Below, piece after piece: positions 40,270 to 51,461 of a stretch of DNA of 64,000 nt. Source of the DNA: Aristolochia californica (Eukaryota > Streptophyta > Magnoliopsida > Piperales > Aristolochiaceae); NCBI GenBank assembly GCA_029961685.1, contig JARWKL010000005.1, forward strand, positions 17,512,164 through 17,576,163, written 5' to 3'. Below the pieces are notes generated by a model. That model was given only the letters and a program-made list of their open reading frames with translations. It was not told the DNA's origin and searched no databases. The position numbers were made by a program, and so were the translations under genes. Positions within the stretch are counted from its first letter, which is position 1. Every line of letters begins with the position of its first letter.

Positions 40270-41588
40270 ATGAACCCAAAAGTTTTGCTGTCCAAGTTTG
40301 GGAAATTCCACCAGTTCAACCCTAACAGCTTGGAATTTTATAAGAATGAGATTTCTTCCGCACATGCTTTAAAAATGGATATGCATGCTTCAAACGCGTT
40401 AAAGATGCAAATCACCTATGGATCAAAAACCTTTTGAAGAGAATGACAAACGTTCATTAAATTCTAAAAGTGAACGTACGGTGGGATATTTGCCCGAGTC
40501 AAACTAGCCATTATTTTGCCCATTTACAAAAAGCTGACCTAACGATCATAGATGATTGTAAAGTGATTTATCATGCGTTACGGGCTATATTACCCTAAGA
40601 AATGACTTACGGATTAGGAGTCAACACTCAGTTCAAAATTCCCAGACGATTGCGAAACCTGATATATAAGAACTGAAAAGGGCTTACAATCCCTAAAAGT
40701 TACAGACACTCCTTGGAATTATCTCTCTCGACATTTGTGCATTGTGCATTTCCATTTTAGATGTACTCATTTTTCTTAAATAAAAACTTTGAGTTTTCGG
40801 TCTCCCTTCATCCCGTAAACCAAAAATGCAAATAGATCACCACAAAATGAAAATTCTAGAGTTTATGTTTGGAAAAATTTTAAAACAATAACAAATGTAA
40901 GTAAAGAAAATCTATTCACACACCACAAATGAACCCAAAAGTTTTGCTGTCCAAGTTTGGGAAATTCCACCAGTTCAACCCTAACAGCTTTGGAATTTTA
41001 TAAGAATGAGATTTCTTCCACACATGCTTTAAAAATGGATATGCATGCTTCAAACGCGTTAAAGATGCAAATCACCTATGGATCAAAAACCTTTTGAAGA
41101 GAATGACAAACGTTCATTAAATTCTAAAAGTGAACGTGCGGTGGGATATTTGCCCGAGTCAAACTAGCCATTATTTTTCCCATTTACAAAAAGCTGACCT
41201 AACGATCATAGATGATTGTAAAGTGATTTATCATGCGTTACGGGCTATATTACCCTATGAAATGACTTACGGATTGGGAGTCAACACTCAGTTCAAAATT
41301 CCCCGACGATTGCGAAACCTGATATATAAGAACTAAAAAGGGCTTACAATCCCTAAAAGTTACAGACACTCCTTGGAATTATCTCTCTCTACATTTGTGC
41401 ATTGTGCATTTCCATTTTAGATGTACTCATTTTTCTTAAATAAAAAATTTGAGTTTTCGGTCTTCCTTCATCCCGTAAACCAAAAATGCAAATAGATCAC
41501 CACAAAATGAAAATTTTAGAGTTTATTTTTGGAAAAATTTTAAAACAATAACAAATGTAAGTAAAGAAAATCTATTCACACACCACAA
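40270..41588 (+). repeat. Dimer higher-order repeat, copy 1 (1319 bp)
   Basis: Monomers 40270 and 40929 carry, in order, TTCCGCACATG, TCTCTCGACATT and AGCTTTGG. The same three recur 1319-1320 bp downstream. The second member also holds the only 68-codon frame of its kind in the window. Confidence 0.8.
41130..41336 (+). other. 68-codon open frame in monomer 40929; possible decayed coding fragment
   Basis: Reading from a GTG codon, this frame runs 68 codons to a TAA just after the TATA-like site. In the other copies I read, the same frame is closed by TAA in CCCTAAGAA; here it is open only because of a TAA-to-TAT change at 41256-41258. The predicted peptide is basic at its end (key stretch FKIPRRLRNLIYKN) and contains HYFSHLQKADLTIIDD. 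It has ordinary protein-like composition, no signal peptide and no clear membrane segment. I recognise no family. The frame lies +1 to the 78-codon ORF just upstream, and the two could be pieces of one old coding region. A single open copy among about 96 argues strongly against a working gene. Confidence 0.25.
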
Positions 41589-42907
41589 ATGAACCCAAAA
41601 GTTTTGCTGTCCAAGTTTGGGAAATTCCACCAGTTCAACCCTAACAGCTTGGAATTTTATAAGAATGAGATTTCTTCCGCACATGCTTTAAAAATGGATA
41701 TGCATGCTTCAAACGCGTTAAAGATGCAAATCACCTATGGATCAAAAACATTTTGAAGAGAATGACAAACGTTCATTAAATTCTAAAAGTGAACGTGCGG
41801 TGGGATATTTGCCCGAGTCAAACTAGCCATTATTCTGGCCATTTACAAAAAGCTGACCTAACGATCATAGATGATTGTAAAGTGATTTATCATGCGTTAC
41901 GGGCTATATTACCCTAAGAAATGACTTACGGATTGGGAGTCAACACTCAGTTCAAAATTCCCCGACGATTGCGAAACCTGATATATAAGAACTAAAAAGG
42001 GCTTACAATCCCTAAAAGTTACAGACACTCCTTGGAATTATCTCTCTCGACATTTGTGCATTGTGCATTTCCATTTTAGATGTACTCATTTTTCTTAAAT
42101 AAAAACTTTGAGTTTTCGGTCTCCCTTCATCCCGTAAACCAAAAATGCAAATAGATCACCACAAAATGAAAATTTTAGAGTTTATGTTTGCAAAAATTTT
42201 AAAACAATAACAAATGTAAGTAAAGAAAATCTATTCACACACCACAAATGAACCCAAAAGTTTTGCTGTCCAAGTTTGGGAAATTCCACCAGTTCAACCC
42301 TAACAGCTTTGGAATTTTATAAGAATGAGATTTCTTCCACACATGCTTTAAAAATGGATATGCATGCTTCAAACGCGTTAAAGATGCAAATCACCTATGG
42401 ATCAAAAACCTTTTGAAGAGAATGACAAACGTTCATTAAATTCTAAAAGTGAACGTGCGGTGGGATATTTGCCCGAGTCAAACTAGCCATTATTTTGCCC
42501 ATTTACAAAAAACTGACCTAACGATCATAGATGATTGTAAAGTGATTTATCATGCGTTACGGGCTATATTACCCTAAGAAATGACTTACGGATTGGGAGT
42601 CAACACTCAGTTCAAAATTCCCCGACGATTGCAAAACCTGATATATAAGAACTAAAAAGGGCTTACAATCCCTAAAAGTTACAGACACTCCTTGGAATTA
42701 TCTCTCTCTACATTTGTGCATTGTGCATTTCCATTTTAGATGTACTCATTTTTCTTAAATAAAAACATTGAGTTTTCGGTCTCCCTTCATCCCGTAAACC
42801 AAAAATGCAAATAGATGACCACAAAATGAAAATTTTAGAGTTTATGTTTGGAAAAATTTTAAAACAATAACAAATGTAAGTAAAGAAAACCTATTCACAC
42901 ACCACAA
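41589..42907 (+). repeat. Dimer higher-order repeat, copy 2 (1319 bp)
   Basis: Monomers 41589 (TTCCGCACATG, TCTCTCGACATT) and 42248 (AGCTTTGG) repeat copy 1. The two copies differ at several sites, such as GTTTGCAAAAATT near 42188, ATTCTGGCC near 41834 and AAAACATTGAG near 42765, so this is older than the 7911-bp duplication. Confidence 0.78.
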
Positions 42908-44884
42908 ATGAACCCAAAAGTTTTGCTGTCCAAGTTTGGGAAATTCCACCAGTTCAACCCTAACTGCTTGGAATTTTTTAAGAATGAGATTTCTTCCACA
43001 CATGCTTTAAAAATGGATATGCATGCTTCAAACGCGTTAAAGATGCAAATCACCTATGGATCAAAAACCTTTTGAAGAGAATGACAAACGTTCATTAAAT
43101 TCTAAAAGTGAACGTGCGGTGGGATATTTGCCCGAGTCAAACTAGCCATTATTTTGCCCATTTACAAAAAGCTTTCCTAACGATCATAGATGATTGTAAA
43201 GTGATTTATCATGCGTTACGGGCTATATTACCCTAAGAAATGACTTACGGATTGGGAGTCAACACTCAGTTCAAAATTCCCCGACGATTGCAAAACCTGA
43301 TATATAAGAACTAAAAAGGGCTTACAATCCCTAAAAGTTACAGACACTCCTCGGAATTATCTCTCTCTACATTTGTGCATTGTGCATTTCCATTTTAGAT
43401 GTACTCATTTTTCTTAAATAAAAACTTTGAGTTTTCGGTCTCCCTTCATCCCGTAAACCAAAAATGCAAATAGATCACCACAAAATGAAAATTTTAGAGT
43501 TTATGTTTGGAAAAATTTTAAAACAATAACAAATGTAAGTAAAGAAAATCTATTCACACACCACAAATGAACCCAAAAGTTTTGCTGTCCAAGTTTGGGA
43601 AATTCCACCATTTCAACCCTAACAGCTTGGAATTTTATAAGAATGAGATTTCTTCCACACATGCTTTAAAAATGGATATGCATGCTTCAAACGCGTTAAA
43701 GATGCAAATCACCTATGGATCAAAAACCTTTTGAAGAGAATGACAAACGTTCATTAAATTCTAAAAGTGAACGTGCGGTGGGATATTTGCCCGAGTCAAA
43801 CTAGCCATTATTTTGCCCATTTACAAAAAGCTGACCTAACGATCATAGATGATTGTAAAGTGATTTATCATGCGTTAAGGGCTATATTACCCTAAGAAAT
43901 GACTTACGGATTGGGAGTCAACACTCAGTTCAAAATTCCCCGACGATTGCGAAACCTGATATATAAGAACTAAAAAGGGCTTACAATCCCTAAAAGTTAC
44001 AGACACTCCTTGGAATTATCTCTCTCTACATTTGTGCATTGTGCATTTCCATTTTAGATGTACTCATTTTTCTTAAATAAAAACATTGAGTTTTCGGTCT
44101 CCCTTCATCCCGTAAACCAAAAATGCAAATAGATCACCACAAAATGAAAATTTTAGAGTTTATGTTTGGAAAAATTTTAAAACAATAACAAATGTAAGTA
44201 AAGAAAACCTATTCACACACCACAAATGAACCCAAAAGTTTTGCTGTCCAAGTTTGGGAAATTCCACCAGTTCAACCCTAACAGCTTGGAATTTTATAAG
44301 AATGAGATTTCTTCCACACATGCTTTAAAAATGGATATGCATGCTTCAAACGCGTTAAAGATGCAAATCACCTATGGATCAAAAACCTTTTGAAGAGAAT
44401 GACAAACGTTCATTAAATTCTAAAAGTGAACGTGCGGTGGGATATTTGCCCGAGTCAAACTAGCCATTATTTTGCCCATTTACAAAAAGCTGACCTAACG
44501 ATCATAGATGATTGTAAAGTGATTTATCATGCGTTACGGGCTATATTACCCTAAGAAATGACTTACGGATTGCGAGTCAACACGCAGTTCAAAATTCCCC
44601 GACGATTGCAAAACCTGATATATAAGAACTAAAAAGGGCTTACAATCCCTAAAAATTACAGACACTCCTCGGAATTATCTTTCTCTGCATTTGTGCATTG
44701 TGCATTTCCATTTTAGATGTACTCATTTTTCTTAAATAAAAACTTTGAGTTTTCGGTCTCCCTTCATCCCGTAAACCAAAAATGCAAATAGATCACCACA
44801 AAATGAAAATTTTGGAGTTTATGTTTGGAAAAATTTTAAAAAAATAACAAATGTAAGGAAAGAAAATCTATTCACAAACCACAA
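42908..44884 (+). repeat. Transition block, first part: left subfamily mixed with right-subfamily variants
   Basis: Monomers 42908, 43567 and 44226 all have the five-A run of the left subfamily. Copies 42908 and 44226 already carry GCAAAACCTG and ACTCCTCGG, which are typical of the right subfamily, while 43567 keeps GCGAAACCTG and ACTCCTTGG. Copy 44226 adds CTAAAAATTAC. AAAACATTGAG and GAAAACCTATTC recur at about 1318-bp spacing just before 42908 and 44226, another trace of dimer exchange. Confidence 0.8.
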
Positions 44885-46198
44885 ATGAACCCAGAAGTTT
44901 TGCTGTCCAAGTTTGGGAAATTCCACCAGTTCAACCCTAACAGCTTGGAATTTTATAAGAATGAGATTTCTTCCACACATGCTTTAAAAATGGATATGCA
45001 TGCTTCAAGCGCGTTAAAGATGCAAATCACCTATGGATCAAAACCTTTTGTAGAGAATGACAAACGTTCATTAAATTCTAAAAGTGAACGTGCGGTGGGA
45101 TATTTGCCCGAGTCAAACTAGCCATTATTTTGCCCATTTACAAAAAGTTGACCTAACGATCATAGATGATTGTAAAGTGATTTATCATGCGTTACGGGCT
45201 ATATTACCCTAAGAAATGACTTATGGATTGGGAGTCAACACTCAGTTCAAAATTCCCCGACGATTGCGAAACCTGATATATAAGAACTAAAAAGGGCTTA
45301 CAATCCCTAAAAGTTACAGACACTCGGAATTATCTCTCTCTACATTTGTGCATTGTGCATTTCCATTTTAGATGTACTCATTTTTCTTAAATAAAAACTT
45401 TGAGTTTTCGGTCTCCCTTCATCCCGTAAACCAAAAATGCAAATAGATCACCACAAAATGAAAATTTTAGAGTTGATGTTTGGAAAAATTTTAAAACAAT
45501 AACAAATGTAAGTAAAGAAAATCTATTCACACACCACAAATGAACCCAAAAGTTTTGCTGTCCAAGTTTGGGAAATTCCACCAGTTCAACCCTAACAGCT
45601 TGGAATTTTATAAGAATGAGATTTCTTCCACACATGCTTTAAAAATGGATATGCATGCTGCAAACGCGTTAAAGATGCAAATCACCTATGGATCAAAAAC
45701 CTTTTGAAGAGAATGACAAACGTTCATTAAATTCTAAAAGTGAACGTGCGGTGGGATATTTGCCCGAGTCAAACTAGCCATTATTTTGCCCATTTACAAA
45801 AAGCTGACCTAACGATCATAGATGATTGTAAAGTGATTTATCATGCGTTACGGGCTATATTACCCTAAGAAATGACTTACGGATTGCGAGTCAACACGCA
45901 GTTCAAAATTCCCCGACGATTGCAAAACCTGATATATAAGAACTAAAAAGGGCTTACAATCCCTAAAAATTACAGACACTCCTCGGAATTATCTCTCTCT
46001 GCATTTTTGCATTGTGCATTTCCATTTTAGATGTACTCATTTTTCTTAAATAAAAACTTTGAGTTTTCGGTCTCCCTTCATCCCGTAAACCAAAAATGCA
46101 AATAGATCAAAACAAAATGAAAATTTTGGAGTTTATGTTTGGAAAAATTTTAAAACAATAACAAATGTAAGTAAAGAAAATCTATTCACAAACCACAA
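44885..46198 (+). repeat. Chimeric monomer pair at the subfamily border
   Basis: Copy 44885 (655 bp) has a right-subfamily left half (ACCCAGAAG, AAGCGCG, four-A run) and a left-subfamily right half (GCGAAACCTG, CTAAAAGTTAC). It also has a 3-bp loss giving ACACTCGGAATT. Copy 45540 is the reverse: five-A run on the left, GCAAAACCTG, CTAAAAATTAC and CTCCTCGG on the right. Copies 44226 and 45540 share TGCGAGTCAACACGCAG 1314 bp apart. Confidence 0.82.
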
Positions 46199-48171
46199 AT
46201 GAACCCAGAAGTTTTGCTGTCCAAGTTTGGGAAATTCCACCAGTTCAACCCTAACAGCTTGGAATTTTATAAGAATGAGATTTCTTCCACACATGCTTTA
46301 AAAATGGATATGCATGCTTCAAGCGCGTTAAAGATGCAAATCACCTATGGATCAAAACCTTTTGAAGAGAATGACAAACGTTCATTAAATTCTAAAAGTG
46401 AACGTGCGGTGGGATATTTGCCCGAGTCAAACTAGCCATTATTTTGCCCATTTACAAAAAGCTGACCTAACGATCATAGATGTTTGTAAAGTGATTTATC
46501 ATGCGTTACGGGCTATATTACCCTAAGAAATGAATGACGGATTGCGAGTCAACACTCAGTTCAAAATTCCCCGACGATTGCAAAACCTGATATATAAGAA
46601 CTAAAAAGGGCTTACAATCCCTAAAAATTACAGACACTCCTCGGAATTATCTCTCTCTACATTTGTGCATTGTGCATTTCCATTTTAGATGTACTCATTT
46701 TTCTTAAATAAAAACTTGGAGTTTTCGGTCTCCCTTCATCCCGTAAACCAAAAATGCAAATAGATCACCACAAAATGAAAATTTTGGAGTTTATGTTTGG
46801 AAAAATTTTAAAACAATAACAAATGTAAGTAAAGAAAATCTATTCACAAACCACAAATGAACCCAGAAGTTTTGCTGTCCAAGTTTGGGAAATTCCACCA
46901 GTTCAACCCTAACAGCTTGGAATTTTATAAGAATGAGATTTCTTCCACACATGCTTTAAAAATGGATATGCATGCTTCAAGCGCGTTAAAGATGCAAATC
47001 ACCTATGGATCAAAACCTTTTGAAGAGAATGACAAACGTTCATTAAATTCTAAAAGTGAACGTGCGGTGGGATATTTGCCCGAGTCAAACTAGCCATTAT
47101 TTTGCCCATTTACAAAAAGCTAACCTAACGATCATAGATGATCGTAAAGTGATTTATCATGCGTTACGGGCTATATTTCCCTAAGAAATGACTTACGGAT
47201 TGCGAGTCAACACTCAGTTCAAAATTCCCCGACGATTGCAAAACCTGATATATAAGAACTAAAAAGGGCTTACAATCCCTAAAAATTACAGATGCTCCTC
47301 GGAATTATCTCTCTCTACATTTGTGCATTGTGCATTTCCATTTTAGATGTACTCATTTTTCTTAAATAAAAACTTTGAGTTTTCGGTCTCCCTTCATCCC
47401 GTCAACCAAAAATGCAAATAGATCACCACAAAATGAAAATTTTAGAGTTTATGTTTGGAAAAATTTTAAAACAATAACAATGTAAGTAAAGAAAATCTAT
47501 TCACACACCACAAATGAACCCAAAAGTTTTGCTGTCCAAGTTTGGGAAATTCCACCAGTTCACCCCTAACAGCTTGGAATTTGATAAGAATGAGATTTCT
47601 TCCACACATGCTTTAAAAATGGATATGCATGCTTCAAACGCGTTAAAGATGCAAATCACCTATGGATCAAAACCTTTTGAAGAGAATGACAAACGTTCAT
47701 TAAATTCTAAAAGTTAACGTGCGGTGGGATATTTGCCCGTGTCAAACTAGCCATTATTTTGCCCATTTACAAAAAGCTGACCTAACGATCATAGATGATT
47801 GTAAAGTGATTTATCATGCGTTACGGGCTATATTACCCTAAGAAATGACTTACGGATTGGGAGTCAACACTCAGTTCAAAATTCCCCGACGATTGGAAAA
47901 CCTGATATATAAGAACTAAAAAGGGCTTACAATCCCTAAAAATTACAGACACTCCTCGGAATTATCTCTCTCTACATTTGTGCATTGTGCATTTCCATTT
48001 TAGATGTACTCATTTTTCTTAAATAAAAACTTTGAGTTTTCGGTCTCCCTTCATCCCGTAAACCAAAAATGCAAATAGATCACCACAAAATGAAAATTTT
48101 AGAGTTTATGTTTGAAAAAATTTTAAAACAATAACAAATGTAAGTAAAGAAAATCTATTCACACACCACAA
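46199..48171 (+). repeat. Start of the homogeneous right-hand subfamily
   Basis: Monomers 46199 and 46857 share AACCCAGAAG, AAGCGCG, TTTTGGAGTTT upstream and ATTCACAAACC with 44885, so these three are one lineage. From 47514 on the array returns to AACCCAAAAG and AAACGCG. Copy 47514 has private TTCACCCC, TTTGATAAG and AAAGTTAACG (a stop in the short ORF). Confidence 0.85.
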
Positions 48172-48879
48172 ATGAACCCAAAAGTTTTGCTGTCCAAGTT
48201 TGGGAAATTCCACCAGCTCAACCCTAACAGATTGGAATTTTATAAGAATGAGATTTCTTCCACACATGCTTTAAAAATGGATATGCATGCTTCAAACGCG
48301 TTAAAGATGCAAATCACCAATGGATCAAAACCTTTTGACGTGAATGACAAACGTTCATTAAATTCTAAAAGTGAACGTGCGGTGGGATATTTGCCCGAGT
48401 CAAACTAGCCATTATTTTGCCCATTTACAAAAAGCTGACCTAACGATCATAGATGATTGTAAAGTGATTTATCATGCGTTACGGGCTATATTACCCTAAG
48501 AAATGACTTACGGATTGGGAGTCAACACTCAGTTCAAAATTCCCCGACGATTGCAAAACCTGATATATAAGAACTAAAAAGGGCTTACCATCCCTAAAAA
48601 TTACAGACACTCCTCGGAATTATCTCTCTCTGCATTTGTGCATTGTGCATTTCCATTTTAGATATACTCATTTTTCTTAAATAAAAACTTTGAGTTTTCG
48701 GTCTCCCTTCATCCCGTAAACCAAAAATGCAAATAGATCACCACAAAATGAAAATTTTAGAGTTTATGTTTGGAAAAATTTTAAAACAATAACAAATGTA
48801 AGTAAAGAAAATCTATTCACACACCACAAATGAACCCAAAAGTTTTGCTGTCCAAGTTTGGGAAATTCCACCAGTTCAA

Positions 48880-48885
48880 CCCTAA
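48880..48885 (+). other. CCCTAA telomere-like hexamer, representative; three per monomer
   Basis: In copy 48830, CCCTAA occurs at 48880-48885 (within CAACCCTAACAG), 49152-49157 (TACCCTAAGAA) and 49250-49255 (ATCCCTAAAAA). The first resembles the plant telo-box core AACCCTAA. The three are on the same strand and kept across most of the array. They are single hexamers, not tandem telomere repeats. Confidence 0.4.
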
Positions 48886-49221
48886 CAGCTTGGAATTTTA
48901 TAAGAATGAGATTTCTTCCACACATGCTTTAAAAATGGATATGCATGCTTCAAACGCGTTAAAGATGCAAATCACCTATGGATCAAAACCTTTTGAAGAG
49001 AATGACAAACGTTCATTAAATTCTAAAAGTGAACGTGCGGTGGGATATTTGCCCGAGTCAAACTAGCCATTATTTTGCCCATTTACAAAAAGCTGACCTA
49101 ACGATCATAGATGATTGTAAAGTGATTTATCATGCGTTACGGGCTATATTACCCTAAGAAATGACTTACGGATTGGGAGTCAACACTCAGTTCAAAATTC
49201 CCCGACGATTGCAAAACCTGA

Positions 49222-49229
49222 TATATAAG
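49222..49229 (+). promoter_or_regulatory. TATA-box-like site, representative copy, once per monomer
   Basis: TATATAAG lies about 393 bp into the monomer (example from copy 48830) and is kept in nearly every copy, including both subfamilies. It matches the eukaryotic TATA-box pattern. A CT-rich run (TCTCTCTC) follows about 60 bp downstream and the next monomer's ATG about 265 bp downstream. Whether it drives transcription cannot be told from sequence, and conservation could simply reflect array homogenisation. Confidence 0.25.
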
Positions 49230-49337
49230 AACTAAAAAGGGCTTACAATCCCTAAAAATTACAGACACTCCTCGGAATTATCTCTCTCTGCATTTGTGCA
49301 TTGTGCATTTCCATTTTAGATGTACTCATTTTTCTTA

Positions 49338-49343
49338 AATAAA
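49338..49343 (+). terminator. AATAAA poly(A)-signal-like hexamer, representative copy, most monomers
   Basis: AATAAA occurs about 509 bp into the monomer, about 115 bp after the TATA-like site. It is missing in the two leftmost copies (AAATGAAAAC) and in copies with TTAACTAAAAAC (for example 16538, 18515, 56726, 59358 and 63307). Such hexamers are common by chance in A-rich DNA, so this is weak evidence for real 3' end formation. Confidence 0.15.
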
Positions 49344-50145
49344 AACTTTTAGTTTTCGGTCTCCCTTCATCCCGTAAACCAAAAATGCAAATAGATCACC
49401 ACAAAATGAAAATTTTAGAGTTTATGCTTGAAAAAATTTTAAAACAATAACAAATGTAAGTAAAGAAAATCTATTCACACACCACAAATGAACCCAAAAG
49501 TTTTGCTGTCCAAGTTTGGGAAATTCCACCAGCTCAACCCTAACAGCTTGGAATTTTATAAGAATGAGATTTCTTCCACACATGCTTTAAAAATGGATAT
49601 GCATGCTTCAAACGCGTTAAAGATGCAAATCACCAATGGATCAAAACCTTTTGAAGAGAATGACAAACGTTCATTAAATTCTTAAAGTGAACGTGCGGTG
49701 GGATATTTGCCCGAGTCAAACTAGCCATTATTTTGCCCATTTACAAAAAGCTGACCTAACGATCATAGATGATTGTAAAGTGATTTATCATGCGTTATGG
49801 GCTATATTACCCTAAGAAATGACTTACGGATTGGGAGTCAACACTCAGTTCAAAATTCCCCGACGATTGCAAAACCTGATATATAAGAACTAAAAAGGGC
49901 TTACAATCCCTAAAAATTACAGACACTCCTCGGAATTATCTCTCTCTGCATTTGTGCATTATGCATTTCCATTTTAGATGTACTCTTTTTTCTTAAATAA
50001 AAACTTTGAGTTTTCGGTCTCCCTCCATCCCGTAAACCAAAAATGCAAATAGATCACCGCAAAATGAAAATTTTAGAGTTTATGTTTGGAAAAATTTTAA
50101 AACAATAACAAATGTAAGTAAAGAAAATCTATTCACACACCACAA

Positions 50146-51461
50146 ATGAACCCAAAAGTTTTGCTGTCCAAGTTTGGGAAATTCCACCAGTTCAACCCTA
50201 ATAGCTTGGAATTTTATAAGAATGAGATTTCTTCCACACATGCTTTAAAAATGGATATGCATGCTTCAAACGGGTTAAAGATGCAAATCACCTATGGATC
50301 AAAACCTTTTGAAGAGAATGACAAACGTTCATTAAATTCTAAAAGTGAACGTGCGGTGGGATATTTGCCCGAGTCAAACTAGCCATTATTTTGCCCATTT
50401 ACAAAAAGCTGACCTAACGATCATAGATGATTGTAAAGTGATTTATCGTGCGTTACGGGCTATATTACCCTAAGAAATGACTTACGGATTGGGAGTCAAC
50501 ACTCAGTTCAAAATTCCCCGACGATTGCAAAACCTGATATATAAGAACTAAAAAGGGCTTACAATCCCTAAAAATTACAGACACTCCTCGGAATTATCTC
50601 TCTCTACATTTGTGCATTGTGCATTTCCATTTTAGATGTACTCATTTTTCTTAAATAAAAACTTTGAGTTTTCGGTCTCCCTTCATCCCGTAAACCAAAA
50701 ATGCAAATAGATCACCAGAAAATGAAAATTTTAGAGTTTACGTTTGGAAAAATTTTAAAACAATAACAAATGTAAGTAAAGAAAATCTATTCACACACCA
50801 CAAATGAACCCAAAAGTTTTGCTGTCCAAGTTTGGGAAATTCCACCAGTTCAACCCTAACAGCTTGGAATTTTATAAGAATGAGATTTCTTCCACACATG
50901 CTTTAAAAATGGATATGCATGCTTCAAACGCGTTAAAGATGCAAATCACCTATGGATCAAAACCTTTTGAAGAGAATGACAAACGTTCATTAAATTCTAA
51001 AAGTGAACGTGCGGTGGGATATTTGCCCGAGTCAAACTAGCCATTATTTTGCCCATTTACAAAAAGCTGACCTAACGATCATAGATGATTGTAAAGTGAT
51101 TTATCATGCGTTACGGGCTATATTACCCTAAGAAATGACTTACGGATTGGGAGTCAACACTCAGTTCAAAATTCCCCGACGATTGCAAAACCTGATATAT
51201 AAGAACTAAAAAGGGCTTACAATCCCTAAAAATTACAGACACTCCTCGGAATTATCTCTCTCTACATTTGTGCATTGTGCATTTCCATTTTAGATGTACT
51301 CTTTTTTTTTAAATAAAAACTTTGAGTTTTCGGTCTCCCTCCATCCCGTAAACCAAAAATGCAAATAGATCACCGCAAAATGAAAATTTTAGAGTTTATG
51401 TTTGGAAAAATTTTAAAACAATAACAAATGTAAGTAAAGAAAATCTATTCACACACCACAA
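50146..51461 (+). repeat. Dimer higher-order repeat in right subfamily, copy 1 (1316 bp)
   Basis: Monomers 50146 and 50804 carry AAACGGGTTAAAG and TATCGTGCG in the first, and TTTACGTTTGG just before the second. TACTCTTTTTT, CTCCATCCC and CACCGCAAA precede the dimer. All recur 1316 bp downstream. Confidence 0.82.

Larger units (their letters stand above)
48172..50145 (+). repeat. Alternating monomers with dimer-like pattern
   Basis: Copies 48172 and 49488 share CACCAGCTCAAC, CACCAATGG and TTTGAAAAAATT or TGCTTGAAAAAATT just upstream, at a spacing of 1316 bp. They flank the more standard 48830. The same markers return at 52778. This looks like an old dimer register later interrupted by the 50146-52777 dimer. 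Confidence 0.75.

Noticed and set aside
45001..45050. Internal echo GCTTTAAAAATG / GCGTTAAAGATG within the monomer as a sub-repeat
   Set aside because: The two segments are short and imperfect, and the rest of the monomer shows no multimeric substructure, so an origin of the 659-bp unit from shorter repeats is not supported.
45387..45635. 82-codon minus-strand open frame
   Set aside because: It is open only because a single T-to-G change (GAGTTGATG) removes an antisense stop present in the other copies. It is antisense to the satellite with no start context or homology recognised.
48830..49487. CENP-B-box-like stretch around GCCCGAGTCAAACTAG
   Set aside because: It matches only 7 of the 9 essential bases of the box in reverse orientation, with mismatches in the CGAA part. 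It is not a credible site without binding data.
48830..49487. Yeast-type replication-origin core (GTTTATGTTTG in an A/T-rich setting)
   Set aside because: It has the nine inner bases but not the outer A/T bases. Nothing indicates a budding yeast, and such motifs are frequent in A-rich DNA.
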